From Chlorops oryzae (taxonomy: Eukaryota; Arthropoda; Insecta; Diptera; Chloropidae): a DNA stretch of 64,000 nt. The position numbers and the translations under genes were made by a program. The DNA is taken from positions 25,809,508 to 25,873,507 of the forward strand of contig CM035808.1 of NCBI GenBank assembly GCA_020466095.1, read 5' to 3'. Position 1 is the stretch's first letter; each line of letters opens with the position of its first letter. The notes below the pieces were generated by a model, which was given only the letters and a program-made list of their open reading frames with translations, was not told where the DNA came from and did no database searches. This document shows, piece by piece, positions 34,509 to 45,517 of this stretch.

Positions 34509-37113
34509 GTAGCAGTCTTAATTGCGCACGATTCCATGACATATGAACGTCTCATAAAATTGAGGGAAGAAATTCATAAATTGTTTTTCGCAGAACTTAG
34601 TGAAAGAAAAGGCTAACGATTGCGAGGAAATCACAGCAAAAAAAAAAAATTTTCTTATTTTTTTTTTTCTTTTGTAAACAGAAATCGGAAAAAAGTTGGC
34701 GAAAGTAAACAAAAAAGTTTCTATTTTTTTTCTTCGCAAACACAAAAGAAAAAGGAAATATAATTAACAACAAAGCCGCGAAGGCACAAAACAAAATATT
34801 GCGCAAAAAAATGAATATAAATAAACAGAGAAAAGCACACGAGAAAAGCTGGCGTTGAATGTCAATTAATGGCCCAGATTGGGCTTCGTTTTGTTGCTGT
34901 TCAATTGGCCATTAATTTTTTGTTTCACAGATTCCATGCAGCTCGTCATTTCGTGTCTCATGAGCTAATCGCTCAAGCTGTTTAATTTACGGGCATGTCC
35001 AGTTCTGCGATGTTCATTCATTTTTTATAGTGCATGTTTATTTTATAAGTTCAAGCGATGTGGCTTGTTGAAGCAATATTTTGAATTGTGACGAGAAAAT
35101 GGTTGATGATTTCTTTTTCCGTCTTTTATTTCAAATTTGTTTAAAAAACTCTTTCTAGACTGAAAAATGTTCATGGCAAATGAAGCCTTGAGTGAGTTAT
35201 GTGACTGGGAATTGAAATAAAAAAAAAATTAAAATTCTATCGCGTAGATTAACGAATCTGTCAAACTGCGAACTTTTCTGACTGACAGCTGTTTTCCTCA
35301 GTCAAAAGACCATTCAATGGGCACACGACAGTTCTTGTAGAATACAAAGTTGAAAAATAATTGATTAAAATTAGTTAGCAACGCAATAGGCATTGATTAT
35401 TTGTATCTTTTTTGGATTATTCCTACTAACTAAAGAGCCCTCGACCGTCACTCATTGTCATCATCATTTATTTAGCACAATTATTATTATATTTTGGCAT
35501 GTTACAAACTATATTTTTTTCATGAATTCCATTCTATTTGAATGCCAAAATCATGCACTCTAAAATTTGGTGTTTTCCAAAGCCAAAAACCATACCATAT
35601 ATCCACTAAACTTGTTGAATGATTTATCATATGGTAACATTTACGCTGGCATCAACCACACACGGGACCTCATTTCAAATAAATGAAGCATTTTAAAAGG
35701 AAATTAATTATAACGTCCGAACGTCTGCAATGGCGGGGTGGGTGTAGAGATGCAAAAAGAAAAAAATATATATCTCTTATACATTCACACATGGGTCTGC
35801 GTTGAAAGCGTTTATAGCTGTGATTTAGTTAGAAAATAAACTATCTTTATGCATATTCAAAAATAGCGATGGTCTTGAGAGAAATCGCAACAGAATTTAT
35901 GTATGACAAGCGCTAATTAAAATTTATTTCATATATTTTCGATAATTAAATGTCAAGTCCTCGTCGTCAAATGTTGGAAATTATTTGCGATATCATTGAA
36001 ATTATTTGCAGAAAAATAAAACTTTTATTTTCTTAAATATTAATCGAAAGCCATAATAATTCATGGACAAATTAAATATTAACATATTCGTACATAAATT
36101 ACTATCGCATATGACAGTATTCCGTGTGATGATGACAGGCAAACAATTGGTTAAACTGCTTGACTCGAGTAACCAGAAAAAGTTTAAGGGTTTTTAAGTA
36201 TCAGTTAAGAGTCATAAACATGCTAAATTTATATTAAGAATGAAAAATTTTGACGGTTCACTCAAAGTTGCTACCAGTGGTCCACTCAAGGTGAATAATA
36301 CAATTTCAAGTGAACCACCAAAACTTATTCTAACATCTACATAAATTTCCAAATGATTTTGAACTATCAAGTTCAATGCCCAAACTTAACAAGTCGTTTT
36401 TGGCACTATTCGTAGGAGGCACAAATATTTATTCAAATTATTTTCACTTTTTTAAAGCGCTCGGTTTTAAGCAAAAACAAGTGCGCTCAGCTGGAAGCTT
36501 TACATATAACTTACTATTGCCGATTGTACTGAAGTTCGCTGTAATATTAGTTTGACATTTCAACTATCACAACATAGTAAACATTCAATTGGTCCACTCA
36601 AAGTAACAGACCACTTAAGCTGACCTCACCTATTATTTTTGTCAAGCAATAAGGATTATTTAAGTAGGTATATTTCTTTTAATATATCACCACCAGCTAC
36701 TTATGTATGTCTATGGATATAGGGAAACACATATGTACATACATCCTCAAAATGGCCAAAAGGTGCTTAAGTTGTTTCCCTTTTGATATCTCATGCAATA
36801 AAATCAGTTCATTTCCTTTTGGATACGAAACTGAAAATATTTTCAATAAAAAAAAAACTTGACGTTTGGAGGTCTGTTTTATTACCCAGCAGGAAATTGG
36901 CATAAAAATCACCATGACAGAGCCGTTGATGTCAGGGTGACCTTGAAGCCTTTATGCATGACATTTCGTAGGACACTGTGTATGAAATTTGTACACAAAC
37001 TGACAGTGACGTCCCGTGTGACTTTATCTTCGTGGGATTTGACAACTCTTTTTTTTCCTTTTCTTTGAATATTTTGAAAATATTTTTAAATCTTTTTCTT
37101 TACTATTATTTTT
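34509..37113. other. AT-rich noncoding stretch
   Basis: No gene is supported. Between 36,255 and 36,625 the motif GGTCCACTCAA or GGTTCACTCAA occurs three times plus once inverted, which suggests a small unresolved repeat element. The remainder has nothing I can name. Confidence 0.45.
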
Positions 37114-37182
37114 TGGCTCAAGCCAGGGATCGATCTTCGGAATGTGAGACGAACACGCATCCACTGCGCCACTTATGCTAAC
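37114..37182 (-). repeat. tRNA-derived SINE fragment or tRNA pseudogene
   Basis: On the minus strand there is a good box A (AGTGGCGCAGTGGATGCG) and a box B-like AGATCGATCCCTGG about 35 bp later, the arrangement of an internal RNA polymerase III promoter. The anticodon region (TTCGTCTCACATTCCGAAG) resembles a tRNA, but the variable and T arms are compressed, so it is not a functional tRNA gene. It is followed on minus by an A-rich tail. Related boxes occur at 58,441 and 61,263. Confidence 0.6.
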
Positions 37183-38355
37183 AGTCAACTGATGCTTTCA
37201 CCGTATTTAAATTTTAATAGCCAATGAGAGTCAAGCTCATGAACAGCACCCTTCTACGATGACATTGGGGCATGCGTGATAATGTCACCTATATCTCCCG
37301 CTGAAATTACAGATGCTTCTCTCCTGCTGGAGGTATTTTCCTGCTGGGTACTCTACGCAGCAGGGAACTCCTTTACTTTTGGCGGCATCCTTTCTATTCC
37401 GCTACCAAATCATCTCAAACGTAATCAAACCTTTACTTTTATGTCCTCTTGTCACTTTATGCTCGATTGAGTTTATCTTTCAAGCATTTATGTCCTTTGA
37501 ATACCGTACCGAATACCAAAAATTCAAATTGCCACATTCTACGACAAAGTTTTGTCAAATTATCGATTTAATTATGGCTTCGAGGTAAGCAAGGTCCAGC
37601 CGTAGCAATAAATTTCCTATATTTTCTCCTCTTTTACTTTTCTTCTTCATTCGAATTTATTTCGAAATTCATCGTTTTAGAAAATGAAGAAGAAGAAAAA
37701 TTTGAATATTTCATATATTTTTCTGCTGATAAATGCAAAATTATATTTTGCCAAGAATTTCGTTTTTCTTGTAGGAAATCTCGACTAGCGCAAAAAGCAA
37801 TGACAATTTTGCAATAAAATTCCGAATTGAGTTTGTGGCATGCGTCATCAGTTTTATTAAATTCATCTAAGTTTATTTCCATTCTAATTGGCTGTGATTT
37901 GTTACAGAGGAAAAAAGTAAAAAAAAAAAAAAAAAAAAAATAAGCACATCGCAAAAATAAAGAAAGGCCATTCATGAGCTACGGATACATATTCTTGACG
38001 TAAATAATTGGATTTTTTTTTTCTTTCAAATGAACGCGAAATATATTCACTCCTGACAATGACTAATACTTTCATAACCTTAACGACGACACTCAAGATT
38101 TAATTTTCGCCACTCACTTTAGACTCAAAGTAATAAACAACCATTTCCTTTCACTTTTCGCAATACAATTGTATAACTCTTATTAAATATTTAATTACAT
38201 AAAATGAAACAAAATAGCGGAAATAAAAAGCTTTGCTTTAGTTTTCTTGCGAGATTTCAATTGCAGTGAATTTTCACTTTTTCGTTACGCTCTTAAGTGT
38301 GAGTGTTCTGTGTCATTTAATTGCTCCTTACGCAGCGATGTGGTTCATATTCGGT
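37183..38355. other. Noncoding stretch left of the repeat mosaic
   Basis: There is a 22-A run at 37,919-37,940. A donor-like CTTCGAG|GTAAGC at about 37,587 on plus has an open frame in front but no acceptor or recognisable protein. The last ~170 bp (from about 38,190) recurs at 39,466-39,663 as part of the local duplications. Confidence 0.5.
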
Positions 38356-38358
38356 TAA

Positions 38359-38837
38359 GGGGGTTGTGTCCTTCGACAAAAAAAATTTTTTTTGATTTTT
38401 TTTTCATTTCTTTTTATAGCTTGGATATTTGAGAATATCGTGCTAAAAGTATTTTTTGAAATTCGAAATAGTTTAGAGGATATCTTCAAACTTTAAACGC
38501 ATTTATCTCGAAACCACTTTTTGAACTGGCGGTCATGATTTCTCCAGATCAACTGGACCGATTTTGATGAAACAAAACGGATTCGACGCAGAATTGTCGC
38601 CATTTTCGGGTCACCCTCAATCATAATTTTAAAGAATTTTTCACTTTTTTTTTAATACTGAACTACAAAAAATATTCCCAAAATTGATTTGTCATTTTTC
38701 AATGGCCGCCATTTTGTAAAAAAAAAAATCGCCATATTTTTTGAGCTACACCTGAAAATGACATTTTTACTGATTATAGTTCCATTTTTCTTTTTCAACT
38801 TGGAGATGAGAAATCCTGGCCGACAGTACTACATTTT
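38359..38837 (+). mobile_element. MITE-A (PIF/Harbinger-like), left fragment, interrupted by a TATACCC repeat
   Basis: It starts GGGGGTTGTGTCCTTCG after TAA and contains the shared ATAGCTTGGATATTTGAGAA and AAACCACTTTTTGAACTGGC blocks. It breaks off where TATACCCGATAC begins at 38,838. The matching right end (TTTACGGCCGAGAACTTTTT ... GGAGACGACCCC) reappears at 42,541-42,702, after the inserted material. Full-length relatives are at 39,667-40,302 and 54,262-54,923. Confidence 0.75.
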
Positions 38838-39453
38838 TATACCCGATACACTCTGTGTCGAGGGTATATTGCGTTTGTGTGGTTGTGTGTAACACCCAGA
38901 ACCAGTCGAGATAGACCATACAAAATATATATAGAAATGATCAGCGTCACCAGGAGATTCGATTTAGACATAACCGTCTGTCCGTCTGTCTGTATACACT
39001 TTTCTTATCGAAGGAGTTGAGCTATCTCGACAAAATTTGGTATGCGTGCTCACGGCGACATGAGTAAAAACAAGTTCGAGAGTGGACCCAATCGGACTAA
39101 TTTTTGGGGGTACCTCCAGTACTAGGGTCTGTCACAAAAATAGCAAAACTGCCTTAAAATCTGACTTTTTCTAAATATTTTAATGAAAATTAAAACTTGA
39201 ACGTATATTTAAGCCTCCGATTATAGTTCAATAAAAATTGGAAAAGTGGGCGTGGCAAAGGAGCAGTTTTCATAAAGCAATGTATCACAATTCGGTATAG
39301 GGACCCTTAGGCTTTTTTTTACTTGACCAGGAGCGAAATTTTGTCGGACTTGGCTAATTTTTCAAACCTAGGTCCGACAGGTCCGATTTTGGTTCTCGCC
39401 AAAAAATAAATATATTGTGGCATTTTGATTTTACGCGTTACTCACATTCCTTT
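38838..39453 (+). repeat. TATACCC-type dispersed repeat, copy c, ending in a hAT fragment
   Basis: The most complete 5' half: TATACCCGATACACTCTG, the CCGTCTGTCCGTCTGTC core (about 38,966), GGTATGCGTGCTCACGG, then GGGTACCTCCAGTACTAGGG and GTGGGCGTGGCAAAGGAGC. From about 39,321 it carries the left end of the hAT-like element that is complete at 41,681-42,415 (TTGACCAGG ... GGACTTGG ... CCTAGGTCCGACAGG). It stops at about 39,453, where a duplicated host flank begins. Confidence 0.75.
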
Positions 39454-39666
39454 TGCATTAAACTCTTAATTAAAATTTAATTAACATAAAATGAAACAAA
39501 ATAGCGGAAATAAAAAGCAAGAACCAAACGAAATACGGCTTTGCTTTAGTTTTCTTGCGACATTTCAATTGCAGTGAATTTTCACTTTTTCGTTACGCTC
39601 TTAAGTGAGAGTGTTCTGTGTCATTTAATTGCTCCTTACGCAGCGATGTGGTCCATATTCGGTTAA

Positions 39667-40302
39667 GGGGTTGGTCCTTTGACAAAAAGTTTTTTTTGAA
39701 ATTTTTTTTTTCATTTCTTTTTATAGCTTGGATATTTGAGAATATCGTGCTAAAAGTATTTTTTGAAATTCGAAATAGTTTCGCAGATATAGCCTTCTTT
39801 GTCGAGGAAGGTCGAGTAAATTTTTCGTTGCTTCAAACTTTAAACGCATTTATCTCGAAACCACTTTTTGAACTGGCGGCCATGATTTCTGCAGTTCAAC
39901 TCGACCGATTTTACATAACAAAACTGGATTCGACGCAAAATTGTCGCCATTATGGCCGGACCCTTAATAATAATTTTAACAAATTTTTTACTTTTTTTCC
40001 TTTTACACTGAACTACATGGAAAATATACCCAGAATCAAAAATTTTTAATGACACTATTTGAAAAAAAAAAATTGCAATATTATTTTTGAGCTTCACCCG
40101 AAAATGACATCTTTACTTATTATAGCCCGATTTTTTTTTTTTGATCGGAACTTTACGGCCAAGAACTTTTTTTAAATGTGTTTCATTACTAATTTCCATT
40201 AATTCTGAAAACAGTACAAAAAATTGGAAAACCTCTTTCTGTTTTCTGTCGGAATTTTTGGAAAAAATGGTCCAAAAACAGCCTCGCGAAGGAGACGACC
40301 CC
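39667..40302 (+). mobile_element. MITE-A (PIF/Harbinger-like), uninterrupted copy
   Basis: A 636-bp element. The left end is GGGGTTGGTCCTTTGACAAA and the right end in reverse complement is GGGGTCGTCTCCTTCGCGAGG. The termini agree with the copy at 54,262-54,923, where a TTA duplication is clear. Here the flanks are TAA on the left and GATAA on the right, so the target duplication is degraded or was replaced. A 143-codon frame across it is not conserved between copies and is not a gene. Confidence 0.75.
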
Positions 40303-40885
40303 GATAAGTTTTACACCTGAAAGGAAGTTGCTACTTCTAGGCTCGGATTTGAATGGAAAACAATAGCGCTCATGCTATTCGAGAAGCCTAAGCCAGACTC
40401 AACTGACAGATAAGCACACAAACAAACAATCTGACAAAAACTTAAAAATTTTAAATGGTAGAAACCAGAAAGAGAGAAAAATCAGAAGTGCTTTTTTTCA
40501 GAGAGTGTTTGTGAAATTTAAGATCTTTTCGTCAATTGTAAGCTGTGCTTTCATACTTCTAATCGAGAATTTGCACGTGACTTCAACATGGACAAAATTT
40601 ATATATATTTTTTGTGATCTCTATTGCCACTGAAAACACGCTATTCAATTATTTTTAAAATTTACTTTAATTTAGTAGTGAAATTTAACCATCAAAAAGT
40701 AGCTGTTTTTAAATTGTCGGGCAAATTTCTATAACGCAAAATTTTTTTTGGAAGCCAAACGTGACCTCAATTTTACATGAAACTATGGACAGGCGATAGT
40801 TAAATATTGTAATCGACAGTCTGGATATACCAAAAAACAGTTCAACTAGAAATATCGATATAACTCTACATCTACTGTCGATATA

Positions 40886-41124
40886 CGGGTATGTGCTAGA
40901 TTTCGATCCGAATCCAATCTGATTCGATTTCGAGAAAGTGGTGTGATTTTACTCAGCAATATTGATTATATTTTTAGAAAATAAATAAATAAAATCAATG
41001 TTTAACTTTATAAAACAATCATTTAATTTCTAAAAAAAAAATAATCAATTTGTCTGAGTAAAAGCACACCTCTTTCTCGAATTCGAATCAGATTAGATTC
41101 GGATCGAGATCTAGCACATACCCG
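40886..41124. mobile_element. MITE family 3 (CGGGTATGTGCTAGAT)
   Basis: A 239-bp element with about 70-bp terminal inverted repeats. The left arm CGGGTATGTGCTAGATTTCG ... GGTGTGATTTTACTCAG is matched in reverse by CTGAGTAAAAGCACACC ... CGAGATCTAGCACATACCCG with only about six mismatches. ATA flanks both sides (40,883-40,885 and 41,125-41,127), a 3-bp target duplication. There is no coding content. The corresponding element in unit 2 survives only as its right arm (43,288-43,384). Confidence 0.9.
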
Positions 41125-41680
41125 ATAGAATTAGTCTAATTCTGACGTTACGAACAAGGGCGCCAAAATGGCAGCGTTTAAATATGCCAAAATTTTAGTA
41201 TTTGATTTTATTTTTTGTATATTTGGTAATGTAATAAGTTATCACTGATAACTAGTAGAAACGTATAAAAAAATATTTTTTTTTAAATCATATAGATTCT
41301 CTATTAGCTTAGGATCCACTAAACCGAAATCTATATGAAATATTTACAACTTAAGAACAAAACATCAAGTCCTCTTATTAATTAATTGCATTTTATTTTA
41401 ATTAAAGACGAATAAGGACTCTTTAATTGCTTCCTCAACACGTTATAAATCGGACTAATTTTTGGGGGTACCTCCAGTACTAGGGTCTGTCACAAAAATA
41501 GCAAAACTGCCTTAAAATCTGACTTTTTCTAAATATTTTAATGAAAATTAAAACTTGAACGTATATTTAAGCCTCCGATTATAGTTCAATAAAAATTGGA
41601 AAAGTGGGCGTGGCAAAGGAGCAGTTTTCATAAAGAAATCTATCAAAAGTCGGTATATGGGACCCCTTAAGGCATTAAAC

Positions 41681-42415
41681 TAACGTGACCAGGTGGTGCG
41701 ATTTTGTCGGACTTGGTCCGATTTTTCAAACCTAGGTCCGACAGGTCCGATTTTGGCTTCTCGCCAAAAAATAAATATATTGTGGCATTTTGCATTTTAC
41801 GCGTTACTCGACATTCCTTTTTGGCGCAGTCCAACTGTTAAAAAAAAAATTCCACTAAAAATCTAGGGATAACAACTAAGTTGGCAGCACTGTTTTGGAC
41901 ATTAGAGTAAAGGCCTGATTACAATAGGGCAGTATCAGTGGAAGTGGCAGCATTCCGCTAATTAAAGTATCAGTTGAATACTGGCACTGAGACGGCCCTA
42001 TTGTGGCCATTTACATTAGTCAATTGTTGACGGTCAATTTTCAGTTTTTAGGAGAGACGAAGCACGGGGAGGTAGAGAAAAGTTGAGGATTTTTTAGTTG
42101 CACGTACTCGGTCAATCCTTTTGTGCTCTCTTCGTTGAGTCGAACGTGACGTTGGCTGCGATCGAGTTTTTGACGTCTGCTTCATTTGCTTTCAACGATC
42201 TGAGTGTTCACATGACGGTTTAAAAAAATAAAGGAGATCCTGTAACAACCCCCATTGACTTGCTTTTGTATGATTACAAAATAAAATATTTCGTATATTA
42301 TTTTTTTTTACCGTTTTTTAATGAATTCTTTTATGCAGATCCGAGTTCAGGCGAAAAAATGATGACCTTTTTTTTTTTGATCCGATTTTTTTTCGAAAAA
42401 TATGTGGTCAGGTTA
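41681..42415. mobile_element. hAT-like element with 8-bp target duplication inside a TATACCC repeat
   Basis: It starts TAACGTGACCAGG; the right end in reverse complement is TAACCTGACCACA. The flanks CATTAAAC (41,673-41,680) and CCGTAAAC (42,416-42,423) are a diverged 8-bp duplication. The uninterrupted repeat copy at 47,150-47,175 reads GGCCTTAAACACCTCTTG, which is the expected empty site. Subterminal GGTCCGA is repeated three times near the left end. The 735 bp have no transposase frame. A truncated left end is at 39,321-39,453. Confidence 0.8.
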
Positions 42416-42423
42416 CCGTAAAC

Positions 42424-42540
42424 ACTTCTTGATATTAAAAATTATTTGAACATATGTGTCTGTGTCGGGTATTTTATTGTCAGACTCGCCTTACTATAGC
42501 ACCCTTACTTGTTTTTTTTTTTTTTTTTTTTTTTTGAAGT
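42424..42540 (+). repeat. TATACCC-type repeat, tail of copy d
   Basis: It resumes after the hAT insertion with ACTTCTTGATATTAAAAATT, continues TGTCTGTGTCGGGTATTTT and CGCCTTACTATAGCACCC, and ends in a run of about 23 T followed by GAAGT, the same end as in copy b at 17,949-17,976. Confidence 0.8.
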
Positions 42541-42702
42541 CTCCACTTTTACGGCCGAGAACTTTTTGAATAAAATGTGTTTCTTTACTAATTTACATTA
42601 ATTCTAAACACAGTACAAAAATTTAGAAAACCTCTTTCCGTTTTCTGTCAGAAATTTTTGAAAAAAATTGTCCAAAAACAGCCTCGCGAAGGAGACGACC
42701 CC
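42541..42702 (+). mobile_element. MITE-A, right fragment
   Basis: This is the 3' part of the MITE whose left part is at 38,359-38,837: TTTACGGCCGAGAACTTTTT ... CAAAAACAGCCTCGCGAAGG ... GACGACCCC. It matches the right end of 39,667-40,302 nearly base for base. Confidence 0.75.
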
Positions 42703-43287
42703 AATAAGTTTTACACCTGAAAGGAAGTTGCTACTTCTTGGCTCGGATTTGAATAGAAAACAACAGCACTCATGCTTTTCGAGAAGCCTAAGCCAGACCC
42801 AACTGACAGATAAGCACACAAACAAACAATCTGACAAAAACTTAAAAATTTTAAATGGTAGAAACCAGAAAGAAAGAAAAATCAGAAGTGCTTTTTTTCA
42901 GAGAGTGTTTGTGAAATTTAAGATCTTTTCGTCAATCGTAAGCTCTGCTTTCATACTTCTAATCGAGAATTTGCACGTGACTTCAACATGGACGAAATTT
43001 ATATATATTTTTTGTGATCTTTATTGCCACTGAAAACACGCTATTCAATTATTTTTTAATATTTACTTTAATTTAGTAGTGAAATTTAACCATCAAAAAG
43101 TAGCTGTTTTCAAATTTTCGGGCAAATTTCTATAACGCAAAATTTTTTTTGGAAGCCAAACGTGACCCCAATTTTATGTTACATGAAACTATGGACAGGC
43201 GATAGTTAAATATTGTAATCGACAGTCTGGATATGTCAAATAACCATTCAATTAGAAATATTGATATATCTCTCCACCTACTGTCGA

Positions 43288-43384
43288 TTTCTTAAAAAAA
43301 AAAATCAATTTGTCTGAGTAAAAGCACACCTATTTCTCGAATTCGAATCTGATTGGATTCGGATCGAGATCTAGCACATACCCG
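43288..43384. mobile_element. MITE family 3, right arm only
   Basis: Only the right inverted repeat remains (GTCTGAGTAAAAGCACACC ... CGAGATCTAGCACATACCCG). The left arm and loop present in unit 1 are deleted, with the break just after CTGTCGAT. The MITE therefore inserted before the segmental duplication, and the deletion followed it. Confidence 0.85.
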
Positions 43385-43696
43385 ATAGAATTAGTGTAAT
43401 TCTGACGTTACTAACAAGGGCGCCAAAATGGCAGCGTTTAAATATGCCAAATTTTTAATATTTGATTTTATTTCTTGTATATTTGGTAATGTAATAACTA
43501 GTAGAAACGTATAAATTAATATTTTAACAAAAATCATGCATATTCTCTATTAGCTAAGAATCGACTAAACCGAAATCCAATGAAATATTTACAACTTAAG
43601 AACAAAACATCAAGTCCTCTTATTAATTAATTGCATTTTATTTGAATTAAAGACAAAAAAGGACTCTTTAATTGCTGCCTCAAAACGTTATAAATA

Positions 43697-44683
43697 GGCT
43701 AAAATTAGCTTGAAAGCACACACAATTTAAATTCAAATGAAATAAATCCTCTAATTTGATCGCAAACAAAACACATTTGCCTTTAATTCAAATTCAACAT
43801 TGGATTAAATGCAAATAAAAGCATGCCACCCATCACAAATAGGAATCATCGAACATGTTTTGGAAAACAATTTCTGTGAAAGTTTGAAAGCAAACATTTT
43901 TGCCAAAACTATATCCAAGTTTACCGATGGATTGCACAAAACCAAATATTTTGAATAAATTTCAAGAAAATAAATTCATTTTCAAGTTCTTCACTCAAAT
44001 AATATTTACTCGTTTTCACTTGTCCAATCGTTATTTCGAATGTATGTATGTATGTATGTATGTATGTATGTTTGCACAGCTTTTTACCTGGCTTTAAACT
44101 GTGAATTCACCTTTCTGCTTTCTATCGGAATAAATCTGCTGTCAACAAGACGCATTTCTATGTCAATGTGATAAATTGGGTTTCATTAAAATAATAATAG
44201 AACAAAAAGTGGGGAAGAGGAAAATTCTAAGCAAAAAACGAAAGCAAAGAAGAATGTTAAGACGAAACAAAACAAAAAAAATAAATAAAAATACAAAAAT
44301 TAAAATGAAAACAAAAATTATAAATAAATCGCTTTCTCTGCTGAACAATAGCGAAAAAAATTTTAATATAATATATCTTCTCATTAAAAGCATAAAAGCA
44401 CTTAAAAACATTAAGCGCGTTAATTTATGAGAGTGAAAGTCGAAAGAAAAATGATTATGTTCTTAATGGCGCCTCTGCTTAAACGATCTCTGAAGAGGAA
44501 AACATTTAAAATTTCGCGTTAATTGACCACCTCAGACAAGGGAGTGAACGATTTTTTTGCTTTAAAATAAATGCTTAAACGAAACATATGAGAGTGCTAT
44601 GGTCAGGCAGGCTTGCCAATAAAATATTCGATACATAAGCACATATTTTATGAGCCTTGGTCCGTAAGGAGAATATTTAAAAG
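43697..44683. other. Noncoding stretch with a (TATG)n microsatellite
   Basis: A (TGTA)8 tract occupies 44,041-44,072. Frames at 44,163-44,430 are K/N-rich or F/L-rich low-complexity sequence on the two strands. Nothing else is seen. Confidence 0.6.
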
Positions 44684-44691
44684 CATGAAAG

Positions 44692-45406
44692 CAGTGCTGC
44701 TAGGTTTTTTTCGAGCCTTCCCTCTAAATGTCATTCAATTTCCCTCTAAAATACAGTGTTTCCCTCTAAAAAAATTTTTAAGACCTCTAAAAATCCCTCT
44801 AAATTTTAGAAAATATATTAATATAAGGACAAATCATCTTTGTTACATTTTTTATTTGGGAACAACAGAAAAAGTTTCAACAAACAGCAAAAACAACAAT
44901 TTAAAGTGAAGCTGAAGGGTCATACCCTGCGAAAGCGTCTAATACTTCGTTATCGCATTCACATTGGTAGGTGTTGTCTCATTGTTGAATTTTTTTAACA
45001 TTTTTGTGGAAGGATTAAAAGATTTAGATGACTCAATCAAGAGTCTTTTTCGCGTTATGGCATCGGCAGTTCGAATTGAAGTTTTATTTCTCAATTTGAT
45101 CTTTATAATATTCACGGTGGAAAATGCTTTCTTAACCGCCGCATTGTTTCACGTGTGTGACCTTGAGTTTCTTTGAAAGACAGAATGTGGTCTGACCGCG
45201 GACGAAAAAGCTGCGGGAACCAATTAGTGAAAATTTTATATGTCAAATAAATCTGGACGATACTCTCTTTTATAATATGTATCAACGAAATCTTTGAATA
45301 GAATCCCTCTAAAATTCCCTCTAAAAGTTTTGTCCCTCTAAATCTACCTCTAAATTAATAAAAAACCTCTAAATTTAGAGGAAAAACCTCTAAACTGGCA
45401 ACACTG
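44692..45406 (-). mobile_element. hAT element with perfect 8-bp target duplication and CCTCTAAA subterminal repeats
   Basis: The termini CAGTGCTGCTAG and (reverse complement of the right end) CAGTGTTGCCAG are flanked by identical CATGAAAG at 44,684-44,691 and 45,407-45,414. Inside the left end, [CA]CCTCTAAA occurs five times (44,720-44,803); inside the right end it occurs six times (45,305-45,394) plus once inverted. Such clusters are typical transposase-binding arrays of hAT elements. The middle holds the end of a transposase frame on the minus strand (44,939-45,148). The 715-bp length shows an internally deleted copy. Confidence 0.93.
44939..45148 (-). pseudogene. hAT transposase C-terminal remnant
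   Basis: The minus-strand frame after an in-frame TGA reads NAAVKKAFSTVNIIKIKLRN, continues TSIRTADAITRKRLLIE, and ends with KFNNE..NAITKY and TAG. The AFSTVN-IKTKLRN pattern is the conserved C-terminal dimerisation region of hAT transposases, which helps assemble the transposase oligomer. The TGA, a probable frameshift just upstream and the absence of the catalytic N-terminal two-thirds show that it is dead. Further upstream, 45,230-45,300 (-) has a second decayed piece (DFVDTYYKREYRPDLFDI). The open plus-strand frame here is only its shadow. Confidence 0.75.
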
Positions 45407-45517
45407 CATGAAAGCATCATTCGTCGCTCCTTTGCTTAGCCTAACGTTAAGTTTCTCACAAAAAATCTCTAAAACTGAATACTTTTGAGTGATTTTTGTG
45501 AAATTACATGACGAACT

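Larger units (their letters stand above)
39090..41447 (+). repeat. Tandem segmental duplication, unit 1
   Basis: Unit 1 (39,090-41,447) and unit 2 (41,448-43,694) start with the same AATCGGACTAATTTTTGGGG and end with the same CGTTATA. They share 39,090-39,453 with 41,448-41,823, and about 40,140-41,447 with 42,540-43,694, at high identity (long blocks with only scattered mismatches). The middle differs: unit 1 has a duplicated flank plus MITE-A, unit 2 has the hAT interior and the TATACCC tail. This points to unequal exchange between an allele with and one without the nested insertion. Confidence 0.75.
41448..43694 (+). repeat. Tandem segmental duplication, unit 2
   Basis: The second copy of the 2.2-2.4-kb unit described at 39,090-41,447. 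It contains the TATACCC repeat (41,448-41,680 and 42,416-42,540) split by a complete hAT-like element, then the MITE-A right end and the flank. Differences from unit 1 include loss of the left arm of MITE family 3 and small indels. Confidence 0.75.

Noticed and set aside
37114..37182. Functional tRNA gene
   Set aside because: The T arm and variable region do not fold correctly by eye, and the acceptor ends do not pair.
39618..40049. 143-codon plus frame
   Set aside because: It lies across flank and MITE-A; the equivalent frame is not conserved in the copies at 38.3 or 54.3 kb.
44964..45176. 70-codon plus frame, membrane-like
   Set aside because: It is the shadow of the hAT transposase C-terminal remnant on the opposite strand.
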